64,000 nucleotides of DNA from NCBI GenBank assembly GCA_017475405.1, contig JAFVFN010000020.1, positions 1 to 64,000 on the forward strand. The letters run 5' to 3'. This DNA is from Elusimicrobiaceae bacterium (GTDB lineage: Bacteria > Elusimicrobiota > Elusimicrobia > Elusimicrobiales > Elusimicrobiaceae). Every line of letters begins with the position of its first letter. The first letter of the stretch is position 1. Below the pieces are notes generated by a model. That model had not been told where the DNA came from. It saw only the letters and a list, made by a program, of their open reading frames with translations, and made no database searches. Position numbers and translations under genes: made by a program. Shown piece by piece: positions 42,560 through 51,168 of the stretch.

Positions 42560-43090
42560 ATGATTCAACAAAAACAAGCATTTACGCTTATTGAGCTTTT
42601 AGTAGTTGTGCTGATTATAGGGATTTTGGCGGCGGTAGCTTTGCCGCAATATCAGGTAGCTGTACTTAAGAGCAGATTTTCGACAGCTATTCCCAATGTA
42701 CATACCTTGGCACAGGCAGCCGAACTATACTATTTGGCAAACGGATCCTACCCTGAGGATACGTTCGGTCCGTTGGATGTAGGTGATATTGCTTGCTCTA
42801 AAACTCGCACGAACTCCTCAGGGCAAATCTTTTGTAATAATGTTGTATATGATTTAAATGCAGGACCCGGTTGGAGAGAAGATTTCTCTGAAGAACGGAT
42901 TGAGGCGCGCGTTGAGGGTATCTACTATATATATTATTTAATGCATAGTCCTCAATTTGCCGGGGAACGTTATTGTGTCGCTTATAATAATGCCAAAGCA
43001 GATTCTGTTTGCAAGAGTATGGGGGGAATCCTGGACAATCGGTCCCACCATATGTCAGGGGGACCGCTGCACTGGTACTTACTTTCTTAA
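42560..43090 (+). CDS. type IV pilin-like protein
   Basis: A 176-residue prepilin: leader MIQQKQA, FTLIELLVVVLIIGILAAVA, PQYQVAVLKSR. The globular part contains Cys in DIACSKT and IFCNNVV and the common pair ERYCVAY and DSVCKSMGG near the end. AAGGAGAG precedes the ATG. It is third in the set of pilins driven by the T12-spacer promoter. Confidence 0.92.
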   Translation: MIQQKQAFTLIELLVVVLIIGILAAVALPQYQVAVLKSRFSTAIPNVHTLAQAAELYYLANGSYPEDTFGPLDVGDIACSKTRTNSSGQIFCNNVVYDLNAGPGWREDFSEERIEARVEGIYYIYYLMHSPQFAGERYCVAYNNAKADSVCKSMGGILDNRSHHMSGGPLHWYLLS

Positions 43091-43122
43091 AAAAGGCAGC
43101 AGTCTGCAAAATTTATAGCATC

Positions 43123-43152
43123 AAAAACCCGCCCTAACTAGGGCGGGTTTTT
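43123..43152. terminator. bidirectional terminator
   Basis: AAAAACCCGCCC-TAACTA-GGGCGGGTTTTT separates the convergent pilin and kinase genes and works on both strands. Confidence 0.9.
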
Positions 43153-43172
43153 CAATTAATACCAACAATTAT

Positions 43173-44879
43173 TTATTTCTTATCATCCGAGTAATACGTA
43201 TACCCACTCTTGTAGTATCCGTATTTGCCGTAGCTAAGACCGTTGGTGGTCGTGCGGTAATGTCCGATGACAGCGCCGAGGATCTTCACGCCGGCCTTAC
43301 TCAGCTTGTCTAAAGCCATTTGAGCGGCGCGTACGTTGGTTTTGCCGTAGCGAATGACGAAGATCGTACGCGGGATGTATTTACCCCACAACATGGTATC
43401 GGCTACCGGTAAGATGGCCGGGCAGTCTACGATGACCTGATCATACTGGGTTTGTGCCCATTGTAAAAAATGAGCCAGACGGGGGGTATTTAACAGCTCG
43501 GTCGGATTTGGCGGACGTTGTCCGGCCGTTACGATAAAGAGGTTTTTGATCTCGGGGGCAGGCTGGATATTGGACGCATAATCAGCTTTCTGGGGATCTT
43601 TGTCCCAGAGGTAGCTAAGTCCTTTTTCCGGGGACACTTTGAACACCTTATGCAGGCGGCTGCGGCGCAGGTCACCGTCAATTAAAAGCACGCGTTTGCC
43701 GGTTTGAGCAAGTCCGACGGCCAGGTTGGCCGAGAGGTTGCTTTTGCCTTCACCCTGCATGGAGCTGCTGACCAAAAAGGGAGCATTGTGGTTATCTGCC
43801 AGGGTAAAGTCCAACATGGTGCGGATGCTGCGGATATTTTCGGCGAATATGATATTACCCTGTTTGAGCATGGCGGCATATTCGGCTTCTTTTCTCTTAA
43901 TCCTTTCGTGCGGCACAAATCCCAGGAAAGGAAGATTAAGCTTCTTCTCCAAATCGTCAGAAGATTTGACCGTCTGGTCTAAAAATTCCAGTAAAAATAC
44001 AATCAGCAGCCCGATGAGTGCACCACCCACTAAGCCGACGGCGATGTTAATGAGTTTGCGCGGCAGTACCGGTGTGGGCGGCACGATGGCCGGGTCCACA
44101 ATGCGTACGTTGTTACCGGAGAACTGACCGGAGAGTTCAATCTTAATACTTTGCACGAGTCGGCGTGTTTCTGTGGCGATTTGAGCCTGCGTGGCGGCCA
44201 ATTGCCGGCGCACAGATAACATTTCCGGATGCTGAGAGGTATACTTGGAAGAAAGCTGCGCCCAACTGCGTTCCAAGGTGGCTTCCTGCTGTTTTAAAGA
44301 CTTAATAAAGTCGCTGTTGACCACCTGGGGCATGGAATTTAACAGCTCCTGCTCTTCCGGGCTGGTTTCGGTGCTTTCCAAAGCGCGGATAATATCCTGT
44401 CCCATGGAAATACGGTTCCCGATGTTTTCCTGTACAAAGTTACTGGCCAAGGTATTGGCAATTTCGGTGGCCAGGTTGGCATCATAGGCACGCACCTTGA
44501 CGTTGACCAGACGACTGCGGGTTACCGGGTCGATTTTAATGGCTTTACGCAGGGCGACAATGCCTTTTTCAAACTCTTCGTATTGTTGCAGGTCCAATTG
44601 TTTATAGACCGATTCTAAGAGAGAACGGCTTTCCAGGAGCTGGTATTGGGTGCGGTAATAATCTTCCATACTGGCAAAACTGCCGTAAGCCGATTCATCT
44701 AGCTTACCGGCGTTTTCCTGGTTAATCATCATCAGCGCGGTGGCTTCATATACCGGGCGCATAAAGGTGTTAACCAAAATGGCCGCCAAAAGCCCCAACA
44801 GAGCCGTGGCTACAATGAGCCAAAAATGCTTGAAAACAATACTCAGCAGTGCACTTATATCTAATTCTTCGTCGTTCAT
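43173..44879 (-). CDS. Wzc-like polysaccharide co-polymerase with BY-kinase domain
   Basis: 568 residues. The Wzz chain-length domain has membrane helices at about 15-35 (FWLIVATALLGLLAAILVNTF) and 275-300, with coiled coils between. The cytoplasmic CpsD/CapB-type kinase has Walker A SSMQGEGKSNLSANLA, Walker A' LLIDGDLRRSR and Walker B VIVDCPAILPV. The tail is a tyrosine cluster (GKYGYYKSGYTYYSDD), the expected autophosphorylation site. It controls chain length and export with the Wza-like partner encoded just upstream and the phosphatase at 47325. Confidence 0.93.
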   Translation of the reverse strand: MNDEELDISALLSIVFKHFWLIVATALLGLLAAILVNTFMRPVYEATALMMINQENAGKLDESAYGSFASMEDYYRTQYQLLESRSLLESVYKQLDLQQYEEFEKGIVALRKAIKIDPVTRSRLVNVKVRAYDANLATEIANTLASNFVQENIGNRISMGQDIIRALESTETSPEEQELLNSMPQVVNSDFIKSLKQQEATLERSWAQLSSKYTSQHPEMLSVRRQLAATQAQIATETRRLVQSIKIELSGQFSGNNVRIVDPAIVPPTPVLPRKLINIAVGLVGGALIGLLIVFLLEFLDQTVKSSDDLEKKLNLPFLGFVPHERIKRKEAEYAAMLKQGNIIFAENIRSIRTMLDFTLADNHNAPFLVSSSMQGEGKSNLSANLAVGLAQTGKRVLLIDGDLRRSRLHKVFKVSPEKGLSYLWDKDPQKADYASNIQPAPEIKNLFIVTAGQRPPNPTELLNTPRLAHFLQWAQTQYDQVIVDCPAILPVADTMLWGKYIPRTIFVIRYGKTNVRAAQMALDKLSKAGVKILGAVIGHYRTTTNGLSYGKYGYYKSGYTYYSDDKK

Positions 44880-44888
44880 AAAAATCCC

Positions 44889-45539
44889 TTAAAACATGCT
44901 CTGTGGCACAAAAACCACATCGCCGGGTTGCAGGGCAATATCCATGTTTTTGTTGCCTTGTTTGGTAATCTGCGTTACGTCCACGTCAATGGTCTTTTGT
45001 TTTCCGTTTTCAACGCGAAGTACACGCACCTTGGAGGTGTTGGCCACATCGGTAAATCCGCCCACAGACGTAATGGCTTCCAGGACGGTTAAGGCTTTTT
45101 CCGGCGGGATTTGGATGGCAGCCGGCTTGGAGACCTGTCCGAGCACATATACGGTTTTGTTGCCGTATTCCTTGACGAGCATGGAGACCTGCGGATGTTT
45201 GATATACGAAGTCAGCCGATGTGCCAGGCGCTGTTCGGCCTGTTCCAGAGTCAGTCCGGCCAGTTTGATGTTTCCGACGAGCGGGAATGTAATTGTACCG
45301 TTGCCGCTCAGACGCAGCATACGGTTCATATTGTCTTCCATGTATACTTGGATATCGACCAAGTCACCGGGTTGTAAAACGTAAGACTGGGAAGAACGTA
45401 CCTGTTGCAACGCAGAAGAAACGTCCTGATTAATGATTTTGTTTTGCACGGACGTCGGAGTAGAGGCAGTGGAACCGGCACAACCGGCCAGAAAGCCCGC
45501 GCAAACGGCAAAAGACACCATATACATGTATTTTTTCAT
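44889..45539 (-). CDS. Wza-like polysaccharide export lipoprotein
   Basis: A 216-residue lipoprotein (lipobox LAGC after VSFAVCAGF). It has the Poly_export domain (SYVLQPGDLVDIQVYMEDNMNR ... GTITFPLVGNIKLAGLTLEQAE) and one SLBB domain (VYVLGQVSKPAAIQIPPEKALTVLEAITSVGG). It should form the periplasmic and outer-membrane export channel. It is shorter than E. coli Wza and lacks the extra domains, as in many bacteria. It lies 9 nt before the Wzc-like gene, so they form an operon. Confidence 0.92.
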   Translation of the reverse strand: MKKYMYMVSFAVCAGFLAGCAGSTASTPTSVQNKIINQDVSSALQQVRSSQSYVLQPGDLVDIQVYMEDNMNRMLRLSGNGTITFPLVGNIKLAGLTLEQAEQRLAHRLTSYIKHPQVSMLVKEYGNKTVYVLGQVSKPAAIQIPPEKALTVLEAITSVGGFTDVANTSKVRVLRVENGKQKTIDVDVTQITKQGNKNMDIALQPGDVVFVPQSMF

Positions 45540-45630
45540 ATTGGCTATATTGTATCAAATTACGAGGATATTGGCTAGTCGCAGTTTGGTTCTAACTGGG
45601 GGGTGGGCCCTTTGTATAGGACCTGCGTAT

Positions 45631-47289
45631 TTACCAGGAGGTAAGCCGGTGTCTGGCGCGCATATAGAGGCGGGAGAGCTCTTTGTCTTTGGGGTAGTGT
45701 TCCAGGTACTCTTTGGCAATGTCTTGCGCCTGCTCCAGGTAAAATAATTGAACCACGGGATCCGTACTTCGACGGGCCATGTTATAATAGCTGTTGCCTA
45801 ACCGTACTGCATAACGCGGCGAGGGGTAATAGGAAAGCCCCTGTTCGTAACTCGCGAGCTTGGCCTGCATTTTAAGTCCGTGTCCGAACACATAGGCCCG
45901 CCAGCAGCGTGTTTTTTGAAGCGGCACATAACAGGCAGCGCCCAAGAGGCAGACCAGGAGCAGCGCTCCCAACCAGCCGCAGTGCCATGAATGAATATGT
46001 CCGTGGTGAAACGTCGGCGCCTGCACCAGTCCCAGGATGATAAAAAACATAAGCGCGCATCCCGGGATAAAAAAGTGAAAGTCCACGGTACTTCCCGTGC
46101 ACAGGGCCAGTAGTGCACTAAGCAGTGCGGCAAACAAAAACTGTTTGCGTATGTCTAGTTGTTTAAGGCGCCTTAGTGCCCCTGCTATAAACCATCCCAA
46201 GGCTATGAGCAGCATGGCTGCCCCGGCATAGCCGATCTCCAGGGTGATTTCCAGCCAGTCGTTATGCAGGCGCTCAATATATTGGTGTACGTCAAACTCC
46301 GTATATTGATTGATGACCACCGGCATGGCACCGATCCCGATGCCCCAAACCGGATATTGATCCAGTATCCGCACGGCCGAGCGATACATCATCGCGCGTA
46401 TTTCGGCCGAGGCGCCGTTTTGACGTTGGGCAAATTCATTGATGTCTTCCACGTGCGTGTACACCCACGCGGATGATACGACCAGTAATAAAAGCGTGTA
46501 AAAAATACGTTTGAGGCGGCGCCTGATTTGGCTGGGTACACACCAAATACACAAAAACGCGTAGCCAAACAGCCCGACAAACAAAGAGAGCATGGCCCCG
46601 CGCGAGCGGGTATAGACGGCCGCCAGCATGAGTCCCAGGCTAAGCAGCCCCAGACATACCTGTTGCACGACAAACGCGTTTTTTTGTGCCCGCGTGAAGA
46701 GCTTTTTATAATGCAGTTGGTGGGTGAAAAATAATCCCAGGGCCAAGAGCGCACTCATGACAAAAAATACGCCCGCATGGTTACGGTTTAAAAACGGTCC
46801 TACGCTAGAACTACCGGCCTTAAGACCGGTTAAAAAGGTAATGTACTCGCCGTTGGGGAATAATAACTTGCACAGCTCCACACATGCTGCTGCCAAGACC
46901 AGTGTCCATACCAGCTGCTTGACCTCGTCAAACGATTGGTACACCTGGAAAGTCAACAGCACCACAGCGGCGTAGGTTACAAAGAGGCTGACGTGCTCTA
47001 AGGTGTATAGCCGCATGAGTGTAATCGGGTAAGCCGGGATGGTTTCGGTAAGCAGGGTTTGCGCAAAACAACTTTGCACCAGTCCCAGGATAATTACAAT
47101 TAAAAACGCACCGAACACGGATTTAAATAAGGAGGGGAACAAGAGGGTACGACGGGAAAACAACACAGCCGTTGTGCCCAATAAGACCAGTCCCTGTACG
47201 ACGGAAAACGCCCACGGTTCGGTCGCGGCAAAACTAAACGGTGTAAAAAAAATCAGGAGGGTAAGAACCAGTTTTAAAAATAAATCCAT
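45631..47289 (-). CDS. O-antigen ligase/polymerase-like membrane protein (Wzy_C)
   Basis: 552 residues with about twelve membrane helices and the Wzy_C/WaaL signature: YTRSRGAMLSLFVGLFG in the first half, then the periplasmic loop with YPVWGIGIGAM and RLHNDWLEITLEIGYAG (catalytic His region). The C-terminal 120 residues are soluble and TPR-like (AKLASYEQGLSYYPSPRYAVRLG), as in some O-antigen ligases. It should transfer or polymerise glycan on the periplasmic side. It is divergent from the phosphatase at 47325. Confidence 0.87.
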   Translation of the reverse strand: MDLFLKLVLTLLIFFTPFSFAATEPWAFSVVQGLVLLGTTAVLFSRRTLLFPSLFKSVFGAFLIVIILGLVQSCFAQTLLTETIPAYPITLMRLYTLEHVSLFVTYAAVVLLTFQVYQSFDEVKQLVWTLVLAAACVELCKLLFPNGEYITFLTGLKAGSSSVGPFLNRNHAGVFFVMSALLALGLFFTHQLHYKKLFTRAQKNAFVVQQVCLGLLSLGLMLAAVYTRSRGAMLSLFVGLFGYAFLCIWCVPSQIRRRLKRIFYTLLLLVVSSAWVYTHVEDINEFAQRQNGASAEIRAMMYRSAVRILDQYPVWGIGIGAMPVVINQYTEFDVHQYIERLHNDWLEITLEIGYAGAAMLLIALGWFIAGALRRLKQLDIRKQFLFAALLSALLALCTGSTVDFHFFIPGCALMFFIILGLVQAPTFHHGHIHSWHCGWLGALLLVCLLGAACYVPLQKTRCWRAYVFGHGLKMQAKLASYEQGLSYYPSPRYAVRLGNSYYNMARRSTDPVVQLFYLEQAQDIAKEYLEHYPKDKELSRLYMRARHRLTSW

Positions 47290-47324
47290 AGGGTTATTGT
47301 ACTAAATTTGCTATAGTAATATTA

Positions 47325-47768
47325 ATGAAAATACTTTGCATCTGTCATGCCAACGTGTGTCGCAGTTTTATGGCACAGGAGTTTTTAAAACAGTTATTGC
47401 CCGACGCGGTGGTGTTTTCCCGGGGTATCTACGCGGACCCGTCCTACGAAGTGCCTGCCAAAGTTAAAAAGGCCCTGGCCGCGCGTCACATTACGCAGCC
47501 CTTACATACACCCGCCCCGCTTGCGTGCGTGGACCTGCAGCAGGCAGATTTGGTTTTTTGCATGGAAGAGCGGCAGGCCGATTGGCTGCTGGATCGGTAT
47601 GCGCAGTATACCGATAAAATTTGGCTGTTAACAGAATATGCGTTTGACACGCCGCAGGACATAGCAGATCCGATCGGACTGGACGGACGCGCTTTTGAAA
47701 AACAGGCCGCGCGTTTGTACGACGCCTGCGCGGCCGCTGCCAAACGTATGACACAGGAGAAACTATGA
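47325..47768 (+). CDS. low-molecular-weight protein tyrosine phosphatase (Wzb-like)
   Basis: A 147-residue protein with the P-loop C-x5-R as CHANVCRS near the N-terminus (ordinary form C-x-G-N-x-C-R-S-P) and the general-acid Asp in DIADPIG near the C-terminus. The Gly of the P-loop is Ala, and Pro after Ser is Phe, both slightly unusual. It should dephosphorylate the tyrosine tail of the Wzc-like kinase at 43173. Its stop overlaps the start of the next gene (ATGA). Confidence 0.9.
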   Translation: MKILCICHANVCRSFMAQEFLKQLLPDAVVFSRGIYADPSYEVPAKVKKALAARHITQPLHTPAPLACVDLQQADLVFCMEERQADWLLDRYAQYTDKIWLLTEYAFDTPQDIADPIGLDGRAFEKQAARLYDACAAAAKRMTQEKL

Positions 47769-48637
47769 AAGGAATTATCTTAGCCGGCGGAGCCGGAACC
47801 CGCTTGTATCCGGCCTCTTTGCCGATTTCCAAAATTTTACTGCCCGTTTATAATAAACCGATGATCTATTATCCGCTTTGGGTGCTCATGCAGGCCGGCG
47901 TGCGCGAAGTGTTGATTATCACTAACCCGGAGGATAACGATAACTTTAAACGCGTGTTGGGAGACGGCAGCCAATGGGGCATTCAACTATCCTATACTGT
48001 ACAGCACGTCAAACGCGGTATTGCCGATGCGTTTATTTTGGGAGAAGCCTTTATCGCGGGCAGTGACTGCGCACTTATTTTGGGAGATAACATTTTCTAC
48101 GGTAACGGTTTTGAAGAGATTTTAACCGCTGCTGCCAAACCGCGTCCCGGGGCCACGGTCTTTGCCTACGAGGTCAACGATCCGGAACGTTTCGGGGTAG
48201 TTGAGTTTGACAAAACCGGCAAAGCGGTTTCTCTGGAAGAAAAACCCAAAACACCTAAAAGTAATTTTGCGGTCACCGGATTGTATTTTTACGATAATCA
48301 GGTAGTCCGCCTGGCCAAAACCCTCCAACCCTCTGCGCGCGGAGAGTTGGAAATTACCGATTTAAACAAACTCTATTTGGCGCAGGGGAACCTGCATGTG
48401 GCGCGCCTGGGACGTGGGTTTGCCTGGCTGGATACCGGTACGCACGAGAGCGTGTTGCAGGCCAGTAACTTTGTGCACAGCATGCAGCTTAATCAGGGCG
48501 TTGAAATTGCCTGTTTGGAAGAGCTGGCTCTTCAAAAAGGATTTATTACAACGGCTCAGCTGCAACGTACGCTGGCCAAGGCTCCGCGTAATAATTACTA
48601 CGATTATATCAAGCGGGTATGTAAGCGGTTTGGCTAA
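47765..48637 (+). CDS. RmlA-like nucleotidyltransferase (divergent paralog)
   Basis: 290 residues of the glucose-1-phosphate thymidylyltransferase family: [15 protein letters not shown], the KILLPVYNKPMIYYPL segment, [11 protein letters not shown] (metal Asp) and [20 protein letters not shown]. In authentic RmlA the second segment is K-Q-L-[LI]-P-V-Y-D-K-P-M; here Gln is Ile and Asp is Asn. A different nucleotide or sugar is therefore possible. A second, canonical copy lies at 60795. It is coupled to the phosphatase gene. Confidence 0.88.
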   Translation: MKGIILAGGAGTRLYPASLPISKILLPVYNKPMIYYPLWVLMQAGVREVLIITNPEDNDNFKRVLGDGSQWGIQLSYTVQHVKRGIADAFILGEAFIAGSDCALILGDNIFYGNGFEEILTAAAKPRPGATVFAYEVNDPERFGVVEFDKTGKAVSLEEKPKTPKSNFAVTGLYFYDNQVVRLAKTLQPSARGELEITDLNKLYLAQGNLHVARLGRGFAWLDTGTHESVLQASNFVHSMQLNQGVEIACLEELALQKGFITTAQLQRTLAKAPRNNYYDYIKRVCKRFG

Positions 48638-48736
48638 CTAACTAATCCTTGCATGGCCCCATCCATAAACGAATAAATCTTTACGATTGGCCGTCTATTT
48701 TATAAGAAATTCGACGGAGATTGGAAGCAGTATTGC

Positions 48737-48787
48737 AAAAATAAATTCAAACAACTGTTTGAATTTATTTTTTGTTTTTGCTATAAT
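48737..48787 (+). promoter_or_regulatory. palindromic operator overlapping the tetR promoter
   Basis: A perfect 16-bp inverted repeat (48737-48752 and 48757-48772, AACT centre) contains the -35 TTGAAT (48759-48764). TATAAT is at 48782-48787 with a 17-nt spacer. The ATG is 13 nt past the -10 box, giving a very short or absent leader. Confidence 0.68.
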
Positions 48788-48800
48788 AATTTAGATAAGT

Positions 48801-49454
48801 ATGAAAGATACCCGCGCCAAATTACTCAAGACTTCGGCCCGTATTTTTGCCCGCAAGGGTTACAGCGGCACATCTGTACGCGATATTGCCCGTGCGGCGC
48901 ATATTAATGTGTCGGCCATTGCGTATTATTTCGGGGGCAAGCGGGAGCTGTTTTTACAGACCATTCGGGTACTTGTGGAGCAACACCGCAGGCGGGTCTG
49001 GGGAAACCGGGCAGATATCCCGACCGTGCAGCAAATTACCGGGTATTCTTACGAGCAGGCACTGGATTTACTCCATCGATTGTTTGATAAACTGCTTGAT
49101 AACAGTTTGAGCCGAAGCGACCTGCCCTTGGAGCGCATTGCCACACAGGTGGAGCTGGAAACGGCCGGGGTACGCAAAATGGTACTGGAATATATGCTGC
49201 CGTTTCACGAGCTTCCTTATAAGTTGCTGGTCAAGCTTACGGGACTTGCCGAAAATTCGCCGGAACTCTTATGTGTGGCGCACGGTATTTTCGGACAGAT
49301 TTGGATTTCCGAATCACACCGATTGTTGATTCAGCACAAACTGGGTATCGGCAAAAATTATCCGCCGGCCCTGCGCGAAACCATCAAACGAACAATTTGG
49401 GCCCATACCTTGGGAATTTTAAGCTTATATAAAAAAGGAATAAAACACAAATGA
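48801..49454 (+). CDS. TetR-family transcriptional regulator
   Basis: 217 residues. The N-terminal helix-turn-helix is typical (LLKTSARIFARKGYSGTSVRDIARAAHINVSAIAYYFGGKRELF). The C-terminal ligand and dimer domain resembles the CerR/DUF1956 group, though this is not certain. It lies upstream of and overlapping tolC, so it most likely represses the efflux operon and itself through the palindrome at 48737. Confidence 0.9.
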   Translation: MKDTRAKLLKTSARIFARKGYSGTSVRDIARAAHINVSAIAYYFGGKRELFLQTIRVLVEQHRRRVWGNRADIPTVQQITGYSYEQALDLLHRLFDKLLDNSLSRSDLPLERIATQVELETAGVRKMVLEYMLPFHELPYKLLVKLTGLAENSPELLCVAHGIFGQIWISESHRLLIQHKLGIGKNYPPALRETIKRTIWAHTLGILSLYKKGIKHK

Positions 49455-50788
49455 AGAAATACGCATTACTCATGCTGCTAAGTGCGCTTGCCGGGACGTC
49501 TGCGGCACTTGATCCGCTGTTTACGTCGAGTGTGCAGCCGCCTAAAGGGTGTATTGATAAAAATGTGACGCAGGACACGCTTTCACTGGCGGATCTGGTG
49601 CAAGTCGGTATTTGCACCAACCCGTCTTTAAGTGCGCAGTATATGGGCGTCAAAGCGACCGAAGCCAATTTGGGAGCGGGACGCAGCCAGTATCTGCCGA
49701 GCGTTACCTTAACGGGTAGCGCCGGTGTAGACGGCAAAAGAACCGAAGGACGCGGCGGATATACGCAAACCGAACCGTATTACGGTAAGGCCGAAGCAGC
49801 GTGGCTGCTGTTTGATTTTGGCGGTCGTGAGAGCCGCGTACATACCCTGCGTGCGTATGCCGATGCGGCCGGTTACGGCTATCAGGCGGCGTTGCATGAT
49901 TTAATGCTCTCTGTTCAAACCGCGTATTTACGTTTATTGGCTGCCGAGGAAACACTCGTCAGCGCCAACGCCAGTTTGGACTCTTATAAACAGTCTTACA
50001 ACGAGGCGCAAAAACGCTATAAACTGGGCATGGTGTCTTTAAGTGACCGCTTGCAGGCCAAGACCCGCTACGAACAGGCACTCTTGGCCGTGGTACTGGC
50101 CGAAGACGAGGTGAAACAGTACAGCGGACAGTTAGCCGTTCTGTTGAATTTACCCCCGGATACGCAGCTTCATTTGGAAAAACCGCAGTTTGATAAAGAA
50201 AGCACTTCCATTGAAAAAGACGATGTGCAGGCGCTGATGCAGGACGCTCTGCGCGATCGTCCCGAATTGCGCGCACAAGAGAGTAAAGAAAGCGCTGCTA
50301 AATCCAGTGTAACAGCTGCCAAAACCAATATGCTGCCCACGATCAGCGCGACTGCGTCTGCGGATATTGCCGACTCGTCCTGGAAACGGCATTCTTACTA
50401 CGGGCGCGAGAACACCGCTGGACTGGCGGTGAGCATGCCGCTGTTTACGGGATTTTCCAATTTATATCAAGTCAAATCGGCTGCCTGGACATATAAGCAG
50501 GAAAAAGCCAATACGCAAAACCTGCGCTTGTCCATTCAAAACGAAGTATGGAGTAATTACCAAAATTACAAAACGGCCGTGCGGTCCTATGAGATCAGCC
50601 AGACCGTACTGGAAAGTGCCGAAGAAAACCACCGCGTGGCGTTTCGCTATTATCAGGTGGGAAAAGGGGACATTTTGACCCTCCTGGATGCCGTGGCGCA
50701 ACTGGCCGATGCGCGTCAAAATAAAATTTCTGCTTTCTACAGCTTACTGCTTAGCAAAGCAAATCTGTATAAGAGTATTGGGAAGTAA
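49451..50788 (+). CDS. TolC-family outer-membrane efflux protein
   Basis: 445 residues with a signal peptide (YALLMLLSALAGTSAAL). The two-fold OEP repeat is visible: LSLADLVQVGICTNPSLSAQY opens the first, and long coiled-coil helices (SYNEAQKRYKLGMVSLSDRLQAK; AFRYYQVGKGDILTLLDAVAQL) close each repeat. It forms the trimeric channel for the RND pump encoded downstream. It overlaps the tetR stop by 4 nt. Confidence 0.93.
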   Translation: MKKYALLMLLSALAGTSAALDPLFTSSVQPPKGCIDKNVTQDTLSLADLVQVGICTNPSLSAQYMGVKATEANLGAGRSQYLPSVTLTGSAGVDGKRTEGRGGYTQTEPYYGKAEAAWLLFDFGGRESRVHTLRAYADAAGYGYQAALHDLMLSVQTAYLRLLAAEETLVSANASLDSYKQSYNEAQKRYKLGMVSLSDRLQAKTRYEQALLAVVLAEDEVKQYSGQLAVLLNLPPDTQLHLEKPQFDKESTSIEKDDVQALMQDALRDRPELRAQESKESAAKSSVTAAKTNMLPTISATASADIADSSWKRHSYYGRENTAGLAVSMPLFTGFSNLYQVKSAAWTYKQEKANTQNLRLSIQNEVWSNYQNYKTAVRSYEISQTVLESAEENHRVAFRYYQVGKGDILTLLDAVAQLADARQNKISAFYSLLLSKANLYKSIGK

Positions 50789-50790
50789 CT

Positions 50791-51168
50791 ATGACAAAAA
50801 GAACGATGTATCGCTATATTAAATATCTGCTGCTGGTAATTGTCGGGGCAGCCATTGGGTTTTTCGTAAAAGGAAAATTCTTTTCAAATGCCGGTGCCAT
50901 GGGGTTTGGCGCAGCCGGACAGGCCAGCGTACTGGTTAAGACCGTGGCGCGCAAACCCGTCGCACTGGGTAAAAATTTATTGCCCGCGTGGAAGCCATTA
51001 ACTCCACAGATGTCACGCCTCAGGTATCGGGATATATTGATCAGGTGCTCTTTGCCGACGGTTCCTTTGTCAACGAGGGAGACGTGTTGTTTATTATCGA
51101 TCAAAAACGCTACAAAGCTGCCGTATCTTCGGCCGAGGCAACCCTGGATAAGGCCAACGCTTCCTTAA
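50791..51168 (+). CDS. RND periplasmic adaptor, N-terminal part (frame 0)
   Basis: The ATG at 50791 follows the tolC stop by 2 nt. It codes an inner-membrane anchor (YIKYLLLVIVGAAIGFFVKGKFF) and the first beta-strand (VLVKTVARKPVALGK). At codons AAA AAT TTA (heptamer A AAT TTA, 50973-50979) the true protein continues in the -1 frame as FIARVEAINSTDVTPQVSGYI. The rest of this frame to 51168 is out-of-frame filler. Confidence 0.7.
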   Translation: MTKRTMYRYIKYLLLVIVGAAIGFFVKGKFFSNAGAMGFGAAGQASVLVKTVARKPVALGKNLLPAWKPLTPQMSRLRYRDILIRCSLPTVPLSTRETCCLLSIKNATKLPYLRPRQPWIRPTLP

